Below are positions 1 to 11,319 of a stretch of DNA of 64,000 nt, one piece after another. The position numbers and the translations under genes are program-made. Under the pieces are notes generated by a model. It ran no database searches, was not told where the DNA came from, and saw nothing but the letters and a program-made list of their open reading frames with translations. Origin of the DNA: Panaeolus papilionaceus (taxonomy: Eukaryota; Basidiomycota; Agaricomycetes; Agaricales); contig JADNRZ010000022.1 in the NCBI GenBank assembly GCA_015501605.1, forward strand, positions 620,001 to 684,000. The letters run 5' to 3'. The first letter of the stretch is position 1; every line of letters starts with the position of its first letter.

Positions 1-3000
1 CGCGTATTTATCCAAAGCAACTGTCACTTCTTCTGACGCTCCAGGTGCGAGAGTTTTGGTTTTGGCGTAACCCCTCAACTGCACCTTGGGAGATGCTGCA
101 TGAGTCTGCACTCCAGAAATGTAGACCTGGACCACCTCGGCGCCAGCAACCTTTCCGATATTGCTTACGCGTACTTTGACGTGTGCCCATACGCCGTCTG
201 TTGCATAAAGTGAAGCAGCAGACGTGATACCACGGCCTTCGAGTTGGAATGTCGTGTAGGATAGACCGAAGCTGAGATAGATAGATGTTAAATAGAGCAA
301 ATACTATAAGGTAAACCAAGTGCGTACCCGAATGGGAAGAGCGGATTGATACCTCTCGCCTGATAGAATTTATAGCCCACGAAAAGGTCCTCGCGATAAC
401 TACCAACATAAGAATCAACCAATTAAATCAAATTTAAAGCACTCACTAAATCTTCCCATTCTCACACTTGTCACTGAGGTATGCTGGGATGTCCTGTTCT
501 CGAACCGGGAAGGTGAGAGGAAGACGGCCACTAGGATTAACCTTGCCAAAAATGATATCCGCGATAGCGTTTCCTGTTTCGTTGCCCAGGTACCAAGCTT
601 GAACGAGACCTCCAACTTTGTCTACCCATGGCATGGACACGGCAGAGCCCTACAAGTGCACGCTTAGATTGTGCCGAAAGTCACTAGATAATTAGAGGAA
701 CTTACAGCTTGAACACAGACGATCGTCTTAGGATTAGCTTCGGCAACCCGAGCAATAACCTCATCCTGTCTGCCAGGAAGTTCAAGGTCAGGCCTATCAA
801 AGCCTTCACTCTCCCACTCAGGAGTCAATCCAGCGATGAAAATGACGGCGTCCGACGATTTCGCATGCTCAACCGCCTCAACGATGGCTTGATCCTCGTC
901 GATTTTCTCGCAACCGCCAAGGCGCTATTTGTTACATGACTTAGCGATCATATATTGAGAAATAAACCTTATGCTTACCACACCACGCATGAGGGCCGGC
1001 TGCGAAATATCACGCTCTGAATCACTGACAGGGGGTGACTTGTTGGTATACCAGACTAAGATCGAGGCGGGTTTGCCGGCATCAAGCTGGATGGAGCCTT
1101 TCTCCTCCACTGTTCCCTGCCTGGGGTGGAAGTTAGGACCCATAAAATATGAAGGAATGAATATTCTCTTACCCATAGAAGAAGTCACCGGGCGTCTGTT
1201 TTGTCCAGTTATCAATCAAAAGCTTGTCGTTCACCCAGAGCTTGGCTCTTCCTAAAGGGTCAAGTCAGAAAACGATGTATCCACCCTACAGTTATCCTAA
1301 CCACTGACCAGCAACAGCAAGACCAAATTCAAATTCAGCACTCTGATCGAGCTGGAGGGTTCCTTCAAGCTTGATCGACCATTCTTCACCCAAGCCTTGA
1401 GGAAGGAAATCATTAAGCTTGACGCGAGTATCGTTCAGATGGAAGCTCTGAACAGGCTTGTCGGGGTTTTGTTCGCTGTCGTGTGTGTAAAATGTGCAGA
1501 GCCAGCCAGTCTTCCCTTCAGGCGTCTTAAGCTGATTCTCCAGAGTCGGAAGGTATTTGTGGGCTATATTAAAATAGTGAGTTGAAGCATCTGCAAGACT
1601 AAAGGTAACACACCATAACAGCCAATATGATAAGAAAGTGTGGTACTGTCACCGAGAGCAGCTTGAATCCCGTCAAAGGGAGTAACAATGTAAGTAGCCT
1701 TCAACGCAGCGGATCCACCGCCAGAGATGACATATCCCTTTGCATTAGGACCAATAACCGCGATCTTCTGTGTCTTACGCGGATCCAGAGGTAGAAGGCT
1801 GTCTTTATTCTTGAGTAAAACAATTCCCTCGGTTGCAACCTCCCGACAAAACTCTCTGAGCTCAGGTCCCTCTCGGGAACGTTCAATGTGATCGCCAAAG
1901 ACGACTTTGGGGTTTCTCCTCGCCTGCTTCTGCACGAAGGTAAGCATCTTGGTAACTCTTTCTTCAAGAGTCGGGAAAGAAAGCTTCTGAGCAGATAAAG
2001 TCTGCATCACGAGTGTGGTGTTTCGCCATTTGGGAGGGCCTGGCATTTCTAGGTCCAGACCAGCGTTCAGCGCTTGATCGACGCTGTAAGTACCATGCCT
2101 AAGCCGCCTCGTTAGGTCATTATTGAGGATAAGAAGTGATATGACCAATACCAATCCGAGATGACAATTCCGTCGAATTTCCACTCGTTCCGGAGGATAC
2201 CCTTCAAGAGACGTGGATTTTCAGAGCAGTGGATGCCGTCGATACGGCCATAGCTATAACCCCGTTGAAAGCTTGTCTCGAGGCAATGAAGGTGGGACAT
2301 ACGAAGTCATGTAAGCCCAGGGTTGAGCATGCTTCTGTGCCCACATAAATCTGCCACACGCCTCAACACCATGCAATCTTCGAGAAGAGAATTCAGTTGC
2401 TTACGGGTACAAGTAAATCTCGCGCAAAGCGCGTTCCGTCATAACAGAATCTGCAGCAGTCCTCTGGTCTTCTTGGTCATTGCCCACGAAATGCTTGATA
2501 CCTACGTTATCAATCAGCATCACGGTTCTTCAGTGGACTTAGTAGTGCTCTTAACCCACATGCAGCAACTCCTTCGGACTGTAATCCTTCGACATACGCA
2601 GCAGCAATCGTACCTAAGCAAATTATTCATCAAACATTGAGGATCAAAAAACACCAGGTGCTCCAATAACATGCTCACCTGACAAGTGAGGGTCTTCCGA
2701 GAATGACTCGAAGGCTCTGCCTCCCAATGGAGTACGCTGGATATTACAAGTCGGGGCGAGCAAAATCACCGAGGACTTGATCTTAGCCTCTTGACCCAAG
2801 AATTTACCAAGCTTCACAATGAGCTCTGGATTGAATGTGGACGCTAGAGCGGTGGCACACTATCAATCAAGGTAGTCGTGTTAGCGTGCTAGAAACACTA
2901 AAAAGTGTGGGCCGACGCGTACAGGTAGACATTGAGCAGGTGTCGGAACAAAATGGGAAGATCCTCGAACTCCCTGTGAGTGATAAGTAAGCCCAAAAAT

Positions 3001-3183
3001 TTCCTAGATAGCTAGGTAATTATATACATTAGGGCCATCGCTCATTCGAACAGAGGGGATTCCAAGTCTAGGAATTGCAGAGGTATTCCACCAGTTTGGC
3101 GCACCCAGGAGAGAGATTTTCTCCTCAACGCGAAGCTTTTTTACAAGCTCTGGAATTGAAGCAGTGAGAAAAGGATCAGACAT
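1..3183 (-). CDS. GH3 beta-glucosidase with PA14 insert (3' end outside window)
   Basis: Glycoside hydrolase family 3 enzyme that should release glucose from the non-reducing end of beta-glucosides. The start is the ATG at 3183, giving [20 protein letters not shown] and then the family motif [20 protein letters not shown]. No signal peptide is visible, so it is probably intracellular. Further along are an [10 protein letters not shown] segment (about 2720-2690), KHYVGNDQE, and the nucleophile region VISDW split by an intron near 2150, which resumes as [13 protein letters not shown]. The (beta/alpha)6 domain follows ([16 protein letters not shown]), then a PA14 domain around 1560-930 ([23 protein letters not shown]), the resumed C-terminal domain ([11 protein letters not shown] near 530), and the beginning of a fibronectin-III-like end. 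At least eight introns are present. PA14-containing GH3 enzymes are an established subgroup, for example in Kluyveromyces and Aspergillus. The stop codon is beyond position 1. Confidence 0.9.
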
Positions 3184-3433
3184 ATGAACTAAAGGGAAAG
3201 GACAAACCTACGAAGGGTACGAAAGTACCGTATTTAAGTGTAACATACGGAAAAACATCGGGGACGATGGTCAGATGGTGGATGCCGCCAAAGCTATATT
3301 TGGCTCAATCAGGGTCTTAAATTGGCTTCCGGTCCTATTTCTATTTCCTCTATCCTCTCAATCCTACATCATCATCAAAAAATCTTGCTCGTTCCAAAAA
3401 AAAAAGGAGACATCACCGACACAAATCCTTACA

Positions 3434-4130
3434 ATGGCAGATCAACTCACCAGCACCATACGCCCCAAAACAGACGCAACGCTCACCATTCGAATCATCA
3501 AATCCTTCAGATTCAGAACAGAACGTAATCTCGTGCTTCATCACATTAACCTCGAGCAGACAACCGTCGGACAGCTCAAGGAACTGTCAAAGCAGGGTAT
3601 GGATCCATTTTTGACATTAATCCCAGGTTCATGACCCAATTTGAAAGCCTCTCAGCTGTGGCGACGCAGCCAGGATGGAAGCCGTATCGTACGGTGCAGC
3701 TTGGTATGTTATTTAACTTTGATTTGTTTGATTGTGGGGCGTTAAACTGCCATATTTTAGATACGATGAAGCTGTATACACAGGCACACGGATCTAAGGT
3801 TTGTAACAGAAATAAATGTCTCAAGCCCTCTGAGTGCTTACTTTGCCCCTTAGACTTCAAATCTCATTATCAATCTCGACAACGACGATTGGATTCTGTC
3901 AAACGACGACCAAATCCTTGCTGAACTAGGATTCGGTGAGTCATTCTTATCTGCCAATTTCTTACTCTGCACTAACGAATATTTTCTTGTAGCCAACGAA
4001 ACCGAAGTAAGCTTTTTCAACAAGGGCGACTATGAGAACTTCAAAGCCAATCCAGAGGTGGGTACTTTCACTAACCTGACTATTCGAGCTCAAAATCTTA
4101 TCAATCGCCTAGATCGCTTGGGACTCATGA
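3434..4130 (+). CDS. UPF0538 family protein (C2orf76 homologue)
   Basis: Small conserved protein of unknown function. It starts at ATG 3434 (MADQLTSTIRPKTDATLTIR) and is assembled from six short exons with introns at about 3596-3654, 3703-3761, 3799-3851, 3935-3992 and 4058-4109. The joined exons read the family landmarks in order: LTIRIIKSFRFRTERNLVLH, KLYTQAHGSK, a LDNDDWILS segment, ETEVSFFNKGDYENFKANPE, and a terminal IAWDS before TGA. The human homologue has the same ETEIAFF-EDY-NYKANP end. About 120 residues, the usual length. It lies tail-to-tail with the downstream DnaJ gene and head-to-head with the GH3 gene; only about 250 bp separate the two start codons, so that interval is probably a shared promoter. 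The biochemical role is unknown in any organism I can name. Confidence 0.85.
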
Positions 4131-4291
4131 TGACAATTTGGGGGGCTGTATAAACGATACCAGGTATTATATTATATGATTGTATCACAATATCAACATC
4201 TACCACAATGAGTCAATGAAAAAGATGTAATGTGTAGTAACGCCAAAGCAGACACGGTCATGAGATATACAAGAGGGCAAAGAAATGAAAT

Positions 4292-5785
4292 CTACTGGTT
4301 GGCGCACTGCACGCGTGGTTCACCGTCACCATCGCCGTCCTCATCCATATCCTCATCGTGCATACCGCGGTGGGCGCGATGAGACGAATCAGGCTCCTCT
4401 AGCACAACTTCCTCAAGAATGACGTTCTTGTCGAACTTGTCAAGAGGCTGTCTAGGGGGGAGAGCGCTCTCGAGTAGAGGAATCGAGGCCTCGGGAATGG
4501 ATTCAGGGAATTTGATGTTGATCTTGATGTAGAGGTTCCCGGGCTCGTGGTGACGCTGTGAGGGCATACCCTGTCCAGTGATGATTTTCATTTCACCTGT
4601 AGTGGAGGTTTAGAAAAAAAGCGACTAATCTTTGTAAAAAGGACGCACCATGCTTGCGGATCTCTCCTGGAAGAACGTTGACGATAAGCGCCCGGTCGTC
4701 CAGATGCTTGATAGCAAACTGGCCACCAGCTAGGGCAGTCAATAGCCCGATCTCGACTTCTGTGACGAGGTCGTTGTCTTGACGCTTGAAACGATCATGA
4801 GGCTTCTCTTCGATGACGATAATCACATCGCCAGATTCTGCGGTTGGTGACTGGTCGCTTTCGCCTCTGAATTGAATGGTCTGGCCGCCCTTCATGCCCT
4901 TGTCGATGTGGACTTCCAGGAACTTCTTCTCGGGGAGGACCTTCTTGCCCTTACAATTGTTACAGCGGTCCTTGAGGTTGATCATTTCACCACTTCCAGA
5001 GCATTCGTCACAAGGTGACTGAATTTGCTGGATCATAGGGCCCATCTGGCGGAGGGTGACGCGCACACCTCTTCCATTACACGGTGTGCAGGTTCGGACG
5101 GCACCTTCTTTACCACCCTTGCCTTTACACTTCGAGCAGATTACGTTGCGGGTCAAAGCGAGCTTGGTAGTTTTGCCCTTGTACAGATCCTCGAGAGTAA
5201 CGTTCACGCGATGAACGAGATCTTTTGTTTTGCGAGGTCCCTGGCTTCGGCCTCCTCCTCCGCCAAAGAAACCTCCACCTCCGCCAAATAGCTGGCTGAA
5301 AAGATCCTGAAACGACGTGTCAGCACCTAAAACCCTCAAAATGATTTGATTACAGCAAACGCACCTGGGGATCCATTCCGCCCATTCCACCCTGCTCTGA
5401 CAAGCCTGCTTCTCCTCTTGCGTCATAGACTGAGCGTTTGTCGGGATCCGATAGAACTTCGTAGCTAGAGACAAATTATCAGGCCAAGTGTCAACGAATG
5501 CAAAGAAACGTGGCATACGCATGTGTAACTTCCTTGAAAAGCTCTGGGTCTCCGCCCTTGTCTGGGTGCAATCGAAGAGCTCTAAGAAGTGATGTTAGAT
5601 GGTAAAACCAGCAAAACCTGTGCCAACGAAGCCTACTTTTTACGATAGGCCTTTTTCAATTCAGATTCTGATGCATCTGGTGCAACTTCGAGGAGATCGT
5701 AAAATTTCCTGGAGTAAAAAGTCAGCTTTATTTTCTAAAAAACTTAAAGAAACGAGTCGGACGTTTCCCTGACTGAGCGTGGCAT
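4292..5785 (-). CDS. YDJ1: Type I DnaJ/Hsp40 co-chaperone, farnesylated (Ydj1/Mas5-like)
   Basis: Class I J-domain protein that stimulates Hsp70 ATPase activity and hands over unfolded clients in the cytosol. Start at 5785: MPRSVRET spliced to KFYDLLEVAPDASESELKKA. The HPD tripeptide is at about 5550 (ALRLHPDKGGDPELFKEVTH). A Gly/Phe-rich region follows at about 5300-5240, then four zinc-binding CxxCxGxG-type repeats (CSKCKGKG, CTPCNGRG, CDECSGSG, CNNCKGKK) at about 5140-4940, then the two beta-barrel substrate domains. The protein ends VQCANQ-stop, so its last four residues form a CaaX box for farnesylation, as in yeast Ydj1 (CASQ). Introns interrupt the J-domain and the C-terminal part (near 4600 and 5310-5365). 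The first intron has a non-consensus donor (GTCCGA). Confidence 0.92.
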
Positions 5786-6139
5786 GATGTTGAGTTTGAG
5801 GGAGAAGGATGAGAGAGAGTGACAAGAATTGCAGTTGTCTACAGCGTTCTCGATAAATATAAAGCCCGCGATCGTTCCATAAGCATCCATAACTTTCCAC
5901 AATCTTGACAAATCGGGAAACTCACACAGCCACCCGCCATTACAATGACCAAGAAAACTACAACGCCCTCTGTTGCCAGCATTTCATCGAAACAACAAAT
6001 ACTTGGCTTTTGATTACTAACAAAGAGGAAGTTTTATGATAAAGAATAAAATAAAATAAAATAACATTCAAAGGGGACGGAAGAAAATAGAAGCAAAGGA
6101 ATTTGGTGCCTTGTGTCAAGAACAGAACACTTCTCGGGC
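5786..6139. other. Intergenic, DnaJ 5' flank, with AAAAT microsatellite
   Basis: No convincing gene. It lies upstream of the DnaJ gene and downstream of the next minus-strand gene. It contains a short pentanucleotide run of AAAAT-type units at about 6043-6063 in an A/T-rich block. Confidence 0.5.
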
Positions 6140-6921
6140 TCATAAATCAGATGGGTTGGCGGTCATTACCCCACCTACCGAAACAGGTAGCGTCGAACTC
6201 ATCAAGAACTGCTCATACGCAGCGATCTTCTTTTGCTGATGTTCGAGCTGTGCACGAAGCTGCTTGTTATGCGTCTCATGCACAATGCTAGAAGCTAGAA
6301 GCTCGAGATTGCGTTGTTCCAGCATTCGGGTACGCGCAGCTTGTTCTCGCAGGGCAGCTAGAAGGACAATCCCCTCTGTAGACGTAACCTGAAATGTACT
6401 CGAATCGATTGCCGGAGTCATGATAGTCTGAATAGGGTGAGGAGCGCTTGGTTGCGGTACGGTACGAAAAACCTGAGTAGTATACACATGTAAGTCGCTT
6501 CAACACCGCAAACAAACCTTGGCACACTTACGACGCGTCCGTGCTGAAGCTCATCTTCAACGCGTGAAGATGATGCGTTTGGAGGCTTTGAACTAGGTTT
6601 CAAAGTTTTTTTCATGCCTTGACGCGGTTTTTCCATTGGGCTAGCGTTCTCGTTGGTGAATGGCTTGGGCTTTTTACGGACACGTTTCGACGGCAAAGGT
6701 TCCGGCTGGGCCAGTGTCTCCAGGTTAATCGAGGTATGGCATTGCGGATCTGTTTACCAACTCACCTCAACCTCGACAACGTCCTCGTCTTCAGATTCAA
6801 CATCCCTTGATCCATCCGAGCCTTCCGTGTCGCCTTTGGCCTTTTCGAGCTTGTTGCGTGCCCCTTTACCTTTTTGCAGGTTTAAAAGCCGCGACTTGGT
6901 GGAATTGCTCTTGCGTGGCAT
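6140..6921 (-). CDS. Small basic/coiled-coil protein, tandem paralogue A
   Basis: Function not recognised. Three exons joined by phase-0 introns. Exon 1 starts at 6921 (MPRKSNSTKSRLLNLQKGKG) and ends in an acidic stretch (ESEDEDVVEVE). Exon 2 is basic and Pro/Lys rich (PSKRVRKKPKPF, ending ELQHGRV). Exon 3 begins VFRTVPQPSAP and carries a long predicted coiled coil (LREQAARTRMLEQRNLELLA, LRAQLEHQQKKIAAYEQFL), ending NPSDL-stop. The acidic and basic patches suggest a nuclear or nucleic-acid-associated protein, but no domain is visible. Its neighbour at 7194-7931 has the same exon plan and a similar third exon, so the two are probably a tandem duplication. Confidence 0.7.
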
Positions 6922-7193
6922 ACTGGCACTTTCGAAGTTGGCTGAAATTGAAGAGTCACGGTTGGGAGTGTATGAGTTGGTGGTCACTTCGAGTTGCTGA
7001 CAACCCCTGGACCTTAATAACGCGAATAATTAACGACCCTGGTCACAGTATTAGTTACATAAAGTGAGGGTTAAACCACCTATCATAAACTGAATATTAA
7101 AAAGTTCTCTACACTACATATTTAGGTATTTAAGAATAAAAAGTAACCTATGCCCAGTCCTTGAATAAACACTTCGAAACCCGTTTTATATCT

Positions 7194-7931
7194 CTACTTT
7201 TCTCGTGGAATTAACAATTGAGAATACTCCCTTGCCGCATTCTTTACCATCATGTCCAAGCCACGGAAACCATTCATCATATTAGCGCACTTCTGCTTTT
7301 CAACCTCAAGCTCTGTGCGTAAGCGCCTGTTCTCCAGCTCAAGAGTCATCACCTTCGTCACAGCATCTGGATGTTGTCTCCTCCAAAATCCCAACTCGGC
7401 TTGACAGGCTCGCAGGACGGTGATGAGTGCACTACGGTCAACCGCCGTAGCATCAGAGTCTAAGATTACAAAGGTTGCGGGGTCTTGAAGGGGTACTGGT
7501 TGTGGTTGAATGACCTACAAGTGGTGAAGTCATGAGTTAACTCTGGCTTGACGCTCACATATTCGTAATTAGAACACACCTGCACGGGGCTTGGGTCATA
7601 GTAAGTTGGTGTTTGGCCGTTCGCAACGAAAGCGCGCAAGGGGGCCGGCGTTGACGCCGCATTTGGTTCACTAGCGCTAGAGCCGGGGTTCGCAGCTGTT
7701 GTCTTTCGTCTGCTGGTCTTTTTCACAGCACCAGGTGTAGAAATAGACTGAGAATCCTACCCAACCCAAACAGCATCAACATCCCATGTCCCACAGCACT
7801 TCGAAGCAAATAGTACTCACATTAGTAACCACCGGTGCTATAGACTCTTGTCGTTTCTTGCGCTGCAAAGCCTCTCTTGCTTTACTCACGGCCTTCGTAT
7901 GAGCCTTCTGTGTTTTGGTCTTAGGTGGCAT
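7194..7931 (-). CDS. Small basic/coiled-coil protein, tandem paralogue B
   Basis: Function not recognised. Three exons with phase-0 introns. Exon 1 is MPPKTKTQKAHTKAVSKARE and ends APVVTN. Exon 2 begins DSQSISTPGAVKKTSRRKTT and ends DPSPVQ; it is basic and then Ser/Ala/Pro rich. Exon 3 begins VIQPQPVPLQDPATFVILDS and continues into a coiled coil (MTLELENRRLRTELEVEKQK), ending LLIPREK-stop. The MP(R/P)K start, basic middle, third exon opening V-x-x-x-x-PQP/PVP followed by TF-x-(V/I), and coiled-coil end all mirror the gene at 6140-6921. The acidic tail of exon 1 seen in the neighbour is missing here. Confidence 0.7.
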
Positions 7932-9206
7932 GCTAGCAAGCGCTGAGGGTGTTAGCAATGAGCAGGTACTTATGTGATCAGCTTACTGTGTAGGTGGCAA
8001 GGGGTTAAATAGCCCAGGGTCTCGTTAGGGCATTGATGGTTGGGAACAACCCGTCGTCCCTGCATGCAGGTTCTGGACTTACATACACCGATGATACACC
8101 CCTGACTGCAGCTGACACCGTCATAGATTGCGTGTACAGTTCCAGACCCCGGATCTTCATAATTCTCCGTCACCGCTCGCAATAGTTGTGTTAGAGGCGT
8201 TTGAGATATGGATTAGCATTCGCAGTCCCTATTATTTGACGACACGCAGTCATAGTAAAACAGGAGATTGAATTCTGCAAGTTAAGAGTATCAAAGGTCA
8301 AGTACCAATGTCATCGAACAACGGTGCTGCTTCTTCCTCTTTCTTCGTCACCAACAACACCGATTCGACCTCTTTCTCCCCCTCAGATGATGAAGCATAA
8401 CCAAGCTCAGACCCGTTTTCCCAAATTATCTCTGCTCTCTTATTTCCTTGGAGCCGCCCTGGTCTTTGAAGTTTGAACGTCCTTCATGCTCTTCGGGATC
8501 TACGATGATTCTCCCTTTCTTCAGCGCAGACACTGTATCAAGTGATGAAGTAAGTAGGGGGTAGGCTAGGACTTACGGGGGGTGGGCAAGGATGTCGTCC
8601 CCATCTACTGGCAGAAACTTGTGATGGTACTATCATGATGGTGCCCATGTTTCAAATATGGCACACCATATATGAAAGGCATGATTTGAGGATTTGACTT
8701 CTGTGAGCAGAATAAAATTATAAACATGTATCGAGCAGGTGTACTCCTCCACAATTGGTTGATACCCCCATTCTTTCAACTCCGCCGGGTCTGAGAGCTT
8801 CAAAAACGCTTGTTCTGCACGAATGTGGCAATGACGTTGACAATGAGGGTAGGAACTGCGGATTTTGTGACTTGTCAAGGGTAATATTAGTGTAGAAGAA
8901 ATAAAAGTGCTGGGAGGTAGGATACATGATAGAGAGAGCTATCGTTGTGGTTGAAGCAGACTTCTAACTCGGTGTTGACGACGCGCAGCTGCCAGAGACG
9001 CGTCGAAGGAAGCCCATTTTGGAATTTATTTCTAGATATGGTTCGATTACCCCTAAGCTCTGAAGCGGGGGGTGAACAACGAAATGGACATTGGCTTTTC
9101 GCTAACTACGGGAGGTGTTCGGACGGTTGAATGCATACACAAATATGTCCAGTCATACATGCCAATTAAAATCTCAGTACAAATTGTGGTAAGCGTGCGC
9201 ATAGTG
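7932..9206. other. Intergenic region with Dicer gene fragment
   Basis: About 1.3 kb with no intact gene that I can support. The only clear content is the short copy of the Dicer 3' end at 8304-8415 (separate entry). Open frames of 60-80 codons on both strands (for example around 8000-8180 and 8630-8930) show no motif and no convincing splice sites. Confidence 0.5.
8304..8415 (-). pseudogene. Fragment of a Dicer 3' coding end (duplicate of 12435-12546)
   Basis: Read side by side, about 112 bp here match the 3' coding end of the Dicer gene (about 12435-12546) in the same orientation with only about five mismatches. The minus-strand frame stays open and encodes GSELGYASSSEGEKEVESVL and then KKEEEAAPLFDDIG, against ...AAPSIDDIG in the full gene. 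Three of the five differences are silent, which suggests the copy once sat in a coding context. The match stops abruptly on both sides: upstream the frame runs back to a stop near 8468, and downstream it ends at a TGA directly after DDIGT. No RNase III or helicase sequence accompanies it here, so it is a relic or ectopic duplication and not a gene. Confidence 0.75.
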
Positions 9207-11319
9207 TTACAATTGCCCACTGTCATAAGAAGTCCAACCAAGCCGTAAGAGCCACTCAGGACAAGGAGGCTCTAATTCAGGGTTATCAAAATCTAAATTA
9301 GCGCCAGGAAACTCCTTTGACACCTGCTCCCAAACCCACTCAAATGGTGTCGCATAACCAATATCGCACTCCCTGAACCCCATGCTCGTCCCCCCATTCA
9401 GCAAGCCCACAAACTCGCCCTTGGAGGTGACCACTGCCGACCCCGAGTTACCTTCTTCGCAAAAGGGGTGACAGAACTCCGAATCGCGCCTACCTTCAAA
9501 ATTCAGAATAGGCAGCTCGATCGAGTCCATGTGGTCGCCGAGCAGGGTGTACTTGCGGACGTGCGACATGTATCTTGAGAGTGTGCCGAATGTGGTGTTG
9601 GATTTGGAGCCCCGTTTCACCACACGTCGCGGTGGGTGTTCCGACTCATCAGAGTCTTTGTGCACATAGTCAAAAATGAAACGTTTGATGGTGGTGGGGT
9701 CGTTGAGCTGGTCCATGGTGAGTATGCCTCCGAGCGCGACCAGCCCATCCAAACCATAAGAGGGGAGTGCAATAACACCACCCACCCAGTTGCCAACCAA
9801 AGAGTCCTCTCGACCTGGAAAGGTGTGCACATTAATAACGGGCCAAGCTTAACGCACATCTGAGGGCAGGTTAGGGTATTACGCACTGGCCATTAAAAAG
9901 TTGCCCATCATGTTCCTGAACTTGTCTTCATACAACTCGACCACACAGAGATCGCGAGTGAAACAATGAGGAGCAGCACCGAGCCCGAGAGGCGGGGACC
10001 AAGTGACGAAGCCAATCGTGCGATTCTTGCGTGAGCTCCAGTTCTTGACAATGTCAGCATAGAACTCCTTGACGCGATTGAGCTGTGCGCGCGACTTGAC
10101 GAGGTTTGCTTCCGCCTCCTCTAATGTGAATCGAGACTTCGGGAGGTCGACTCCTGTCTGTACCTTGGTTTTATACTCGTCGACGCGTTGTTGACCACGC
10201 CGACTATCCCAGATACGTCGGACAATGTGGATCCGGATGGACTCTAGGTACGATTTGAATATGCAGTCACTCATGACAAAAACATCCCTCTTCAGAGACG
10301 AGTCTGGGGCGCAGGAAACGTCAGCAAACGGGGGTCCAAGAAATGGAGGAGTAAATTCTGACCACTGTGCCTGTATTCTGCGTTTCCTTCGTAGAGAGGG
10401 AACAAATTGTGGCGCGTGGTGATAGCATACAGCTTGTCACCAGCTTGAAAATAAGGCCCAAGTGTTCCCTGCGTAGAGATATTTCGCCCCGATACCGGAA
10501 TGCCGAGGGCGACACAGAAAGGGTCGATCATGGATTTGAGCGGGTGGTCGTGTTTAACGGGATAGAGAAGAGGTGGCCCGTGACTGCTTAAGAACTTGGC
10601 AATGGACTCACGATACGCAATGTCGATGTTTTGAACCTTGAGTTCATCAAGGTATGCACGGATATCCGAGGCTGACTCTCGGGCACCCGCAGCGTTGAGA
10701 GTGTTGGGCACGATGCCTATCCAGATAGTTGGGTTGGAAATGACTTCTGGGTAGCCCATACTAGTAGCTCTCGACCGAAAACGAACAAAGTCTACAGATG
10801 TAAACCTGATATTTCTCATATCAAGAAGCTCCACCACCTTGTGACATATTTAATCTTGACCGTCAATAAAGTTAATTCACATAATTAAAAAGCTACGCAC
10901 CTTATTGCGAACCCTATCCCACAAGCCATCCTGGGCAAACTCGTGGGTTTCTGAAACGACGAGAGCGTTCTTAAGTGGCGGTGGTAGGAATCGCATCCGA
11001 TATACATCTTCGGAGGTACGATAGATGAGGGTCGGCCACTGATACTTTGGACCAACACCAGCGTAGTAGTAGCGAGCTTCAAATTTGCTACCGTTGGACT
11101 GCACGCATTCCTCGTCCGAGTCATGACTTTCTTCGTTAGGGGCGATACTGCGGGCTGCTTTCCGAGCTTCACTTTCCCATAAACAAAACTCGTCAAATTC
11201 CTCTGTTTTGACATACTCTTCAATCTCCCTGGGATTCTCAATGCTATGATCTAACCAGATGACAGCATAAGCACATAGACGCTCAATAAAAATATACCTA
11301 GAGGCTACTCACTAAGCAT
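9207..11319 (-). CDS. Trypsin-like serine peptidase-fold protein (basidiomycete family)
   Basis: Predicted protein of about 600 residues with a chymotrypsin/trypsin-like fold. The start at 11319 gives ML, joined by an intron to NHSIENPREIEEYVKTEEFD. A conserved N-terminal domain follows. The putative catalytic His lies in YAITTRHNLFPL (about 10410), and the Ser in EEGNSGSAVV (about 9450), with GEFVGLLNGGTSMG just after it. Between them is an insert rich in charged helix (LEEAEANLVKSRAQLNRVKE), then WSSRKNRTIGFVTWSPPLG and the FTRDLCVVELYEDKF segment that carries the likely catalytic Asp. The frame change near 10330 is explained by a short intron (donor after AGGCACA, acceptor CCCCAG), and another of about 40 bp lies near 9870. 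I recall this architecture as a repeated family in mushroom genomes with no assigned substrate. No signal peptide is seen, so it is probably intracellular. Confidence 0.75.

Noticed and set aside
6043..6063. AAAAT repeat as a possible functional element
   Set aside because: Only four or so units in an A/T-rich spacer; an ordinary microsatellite.
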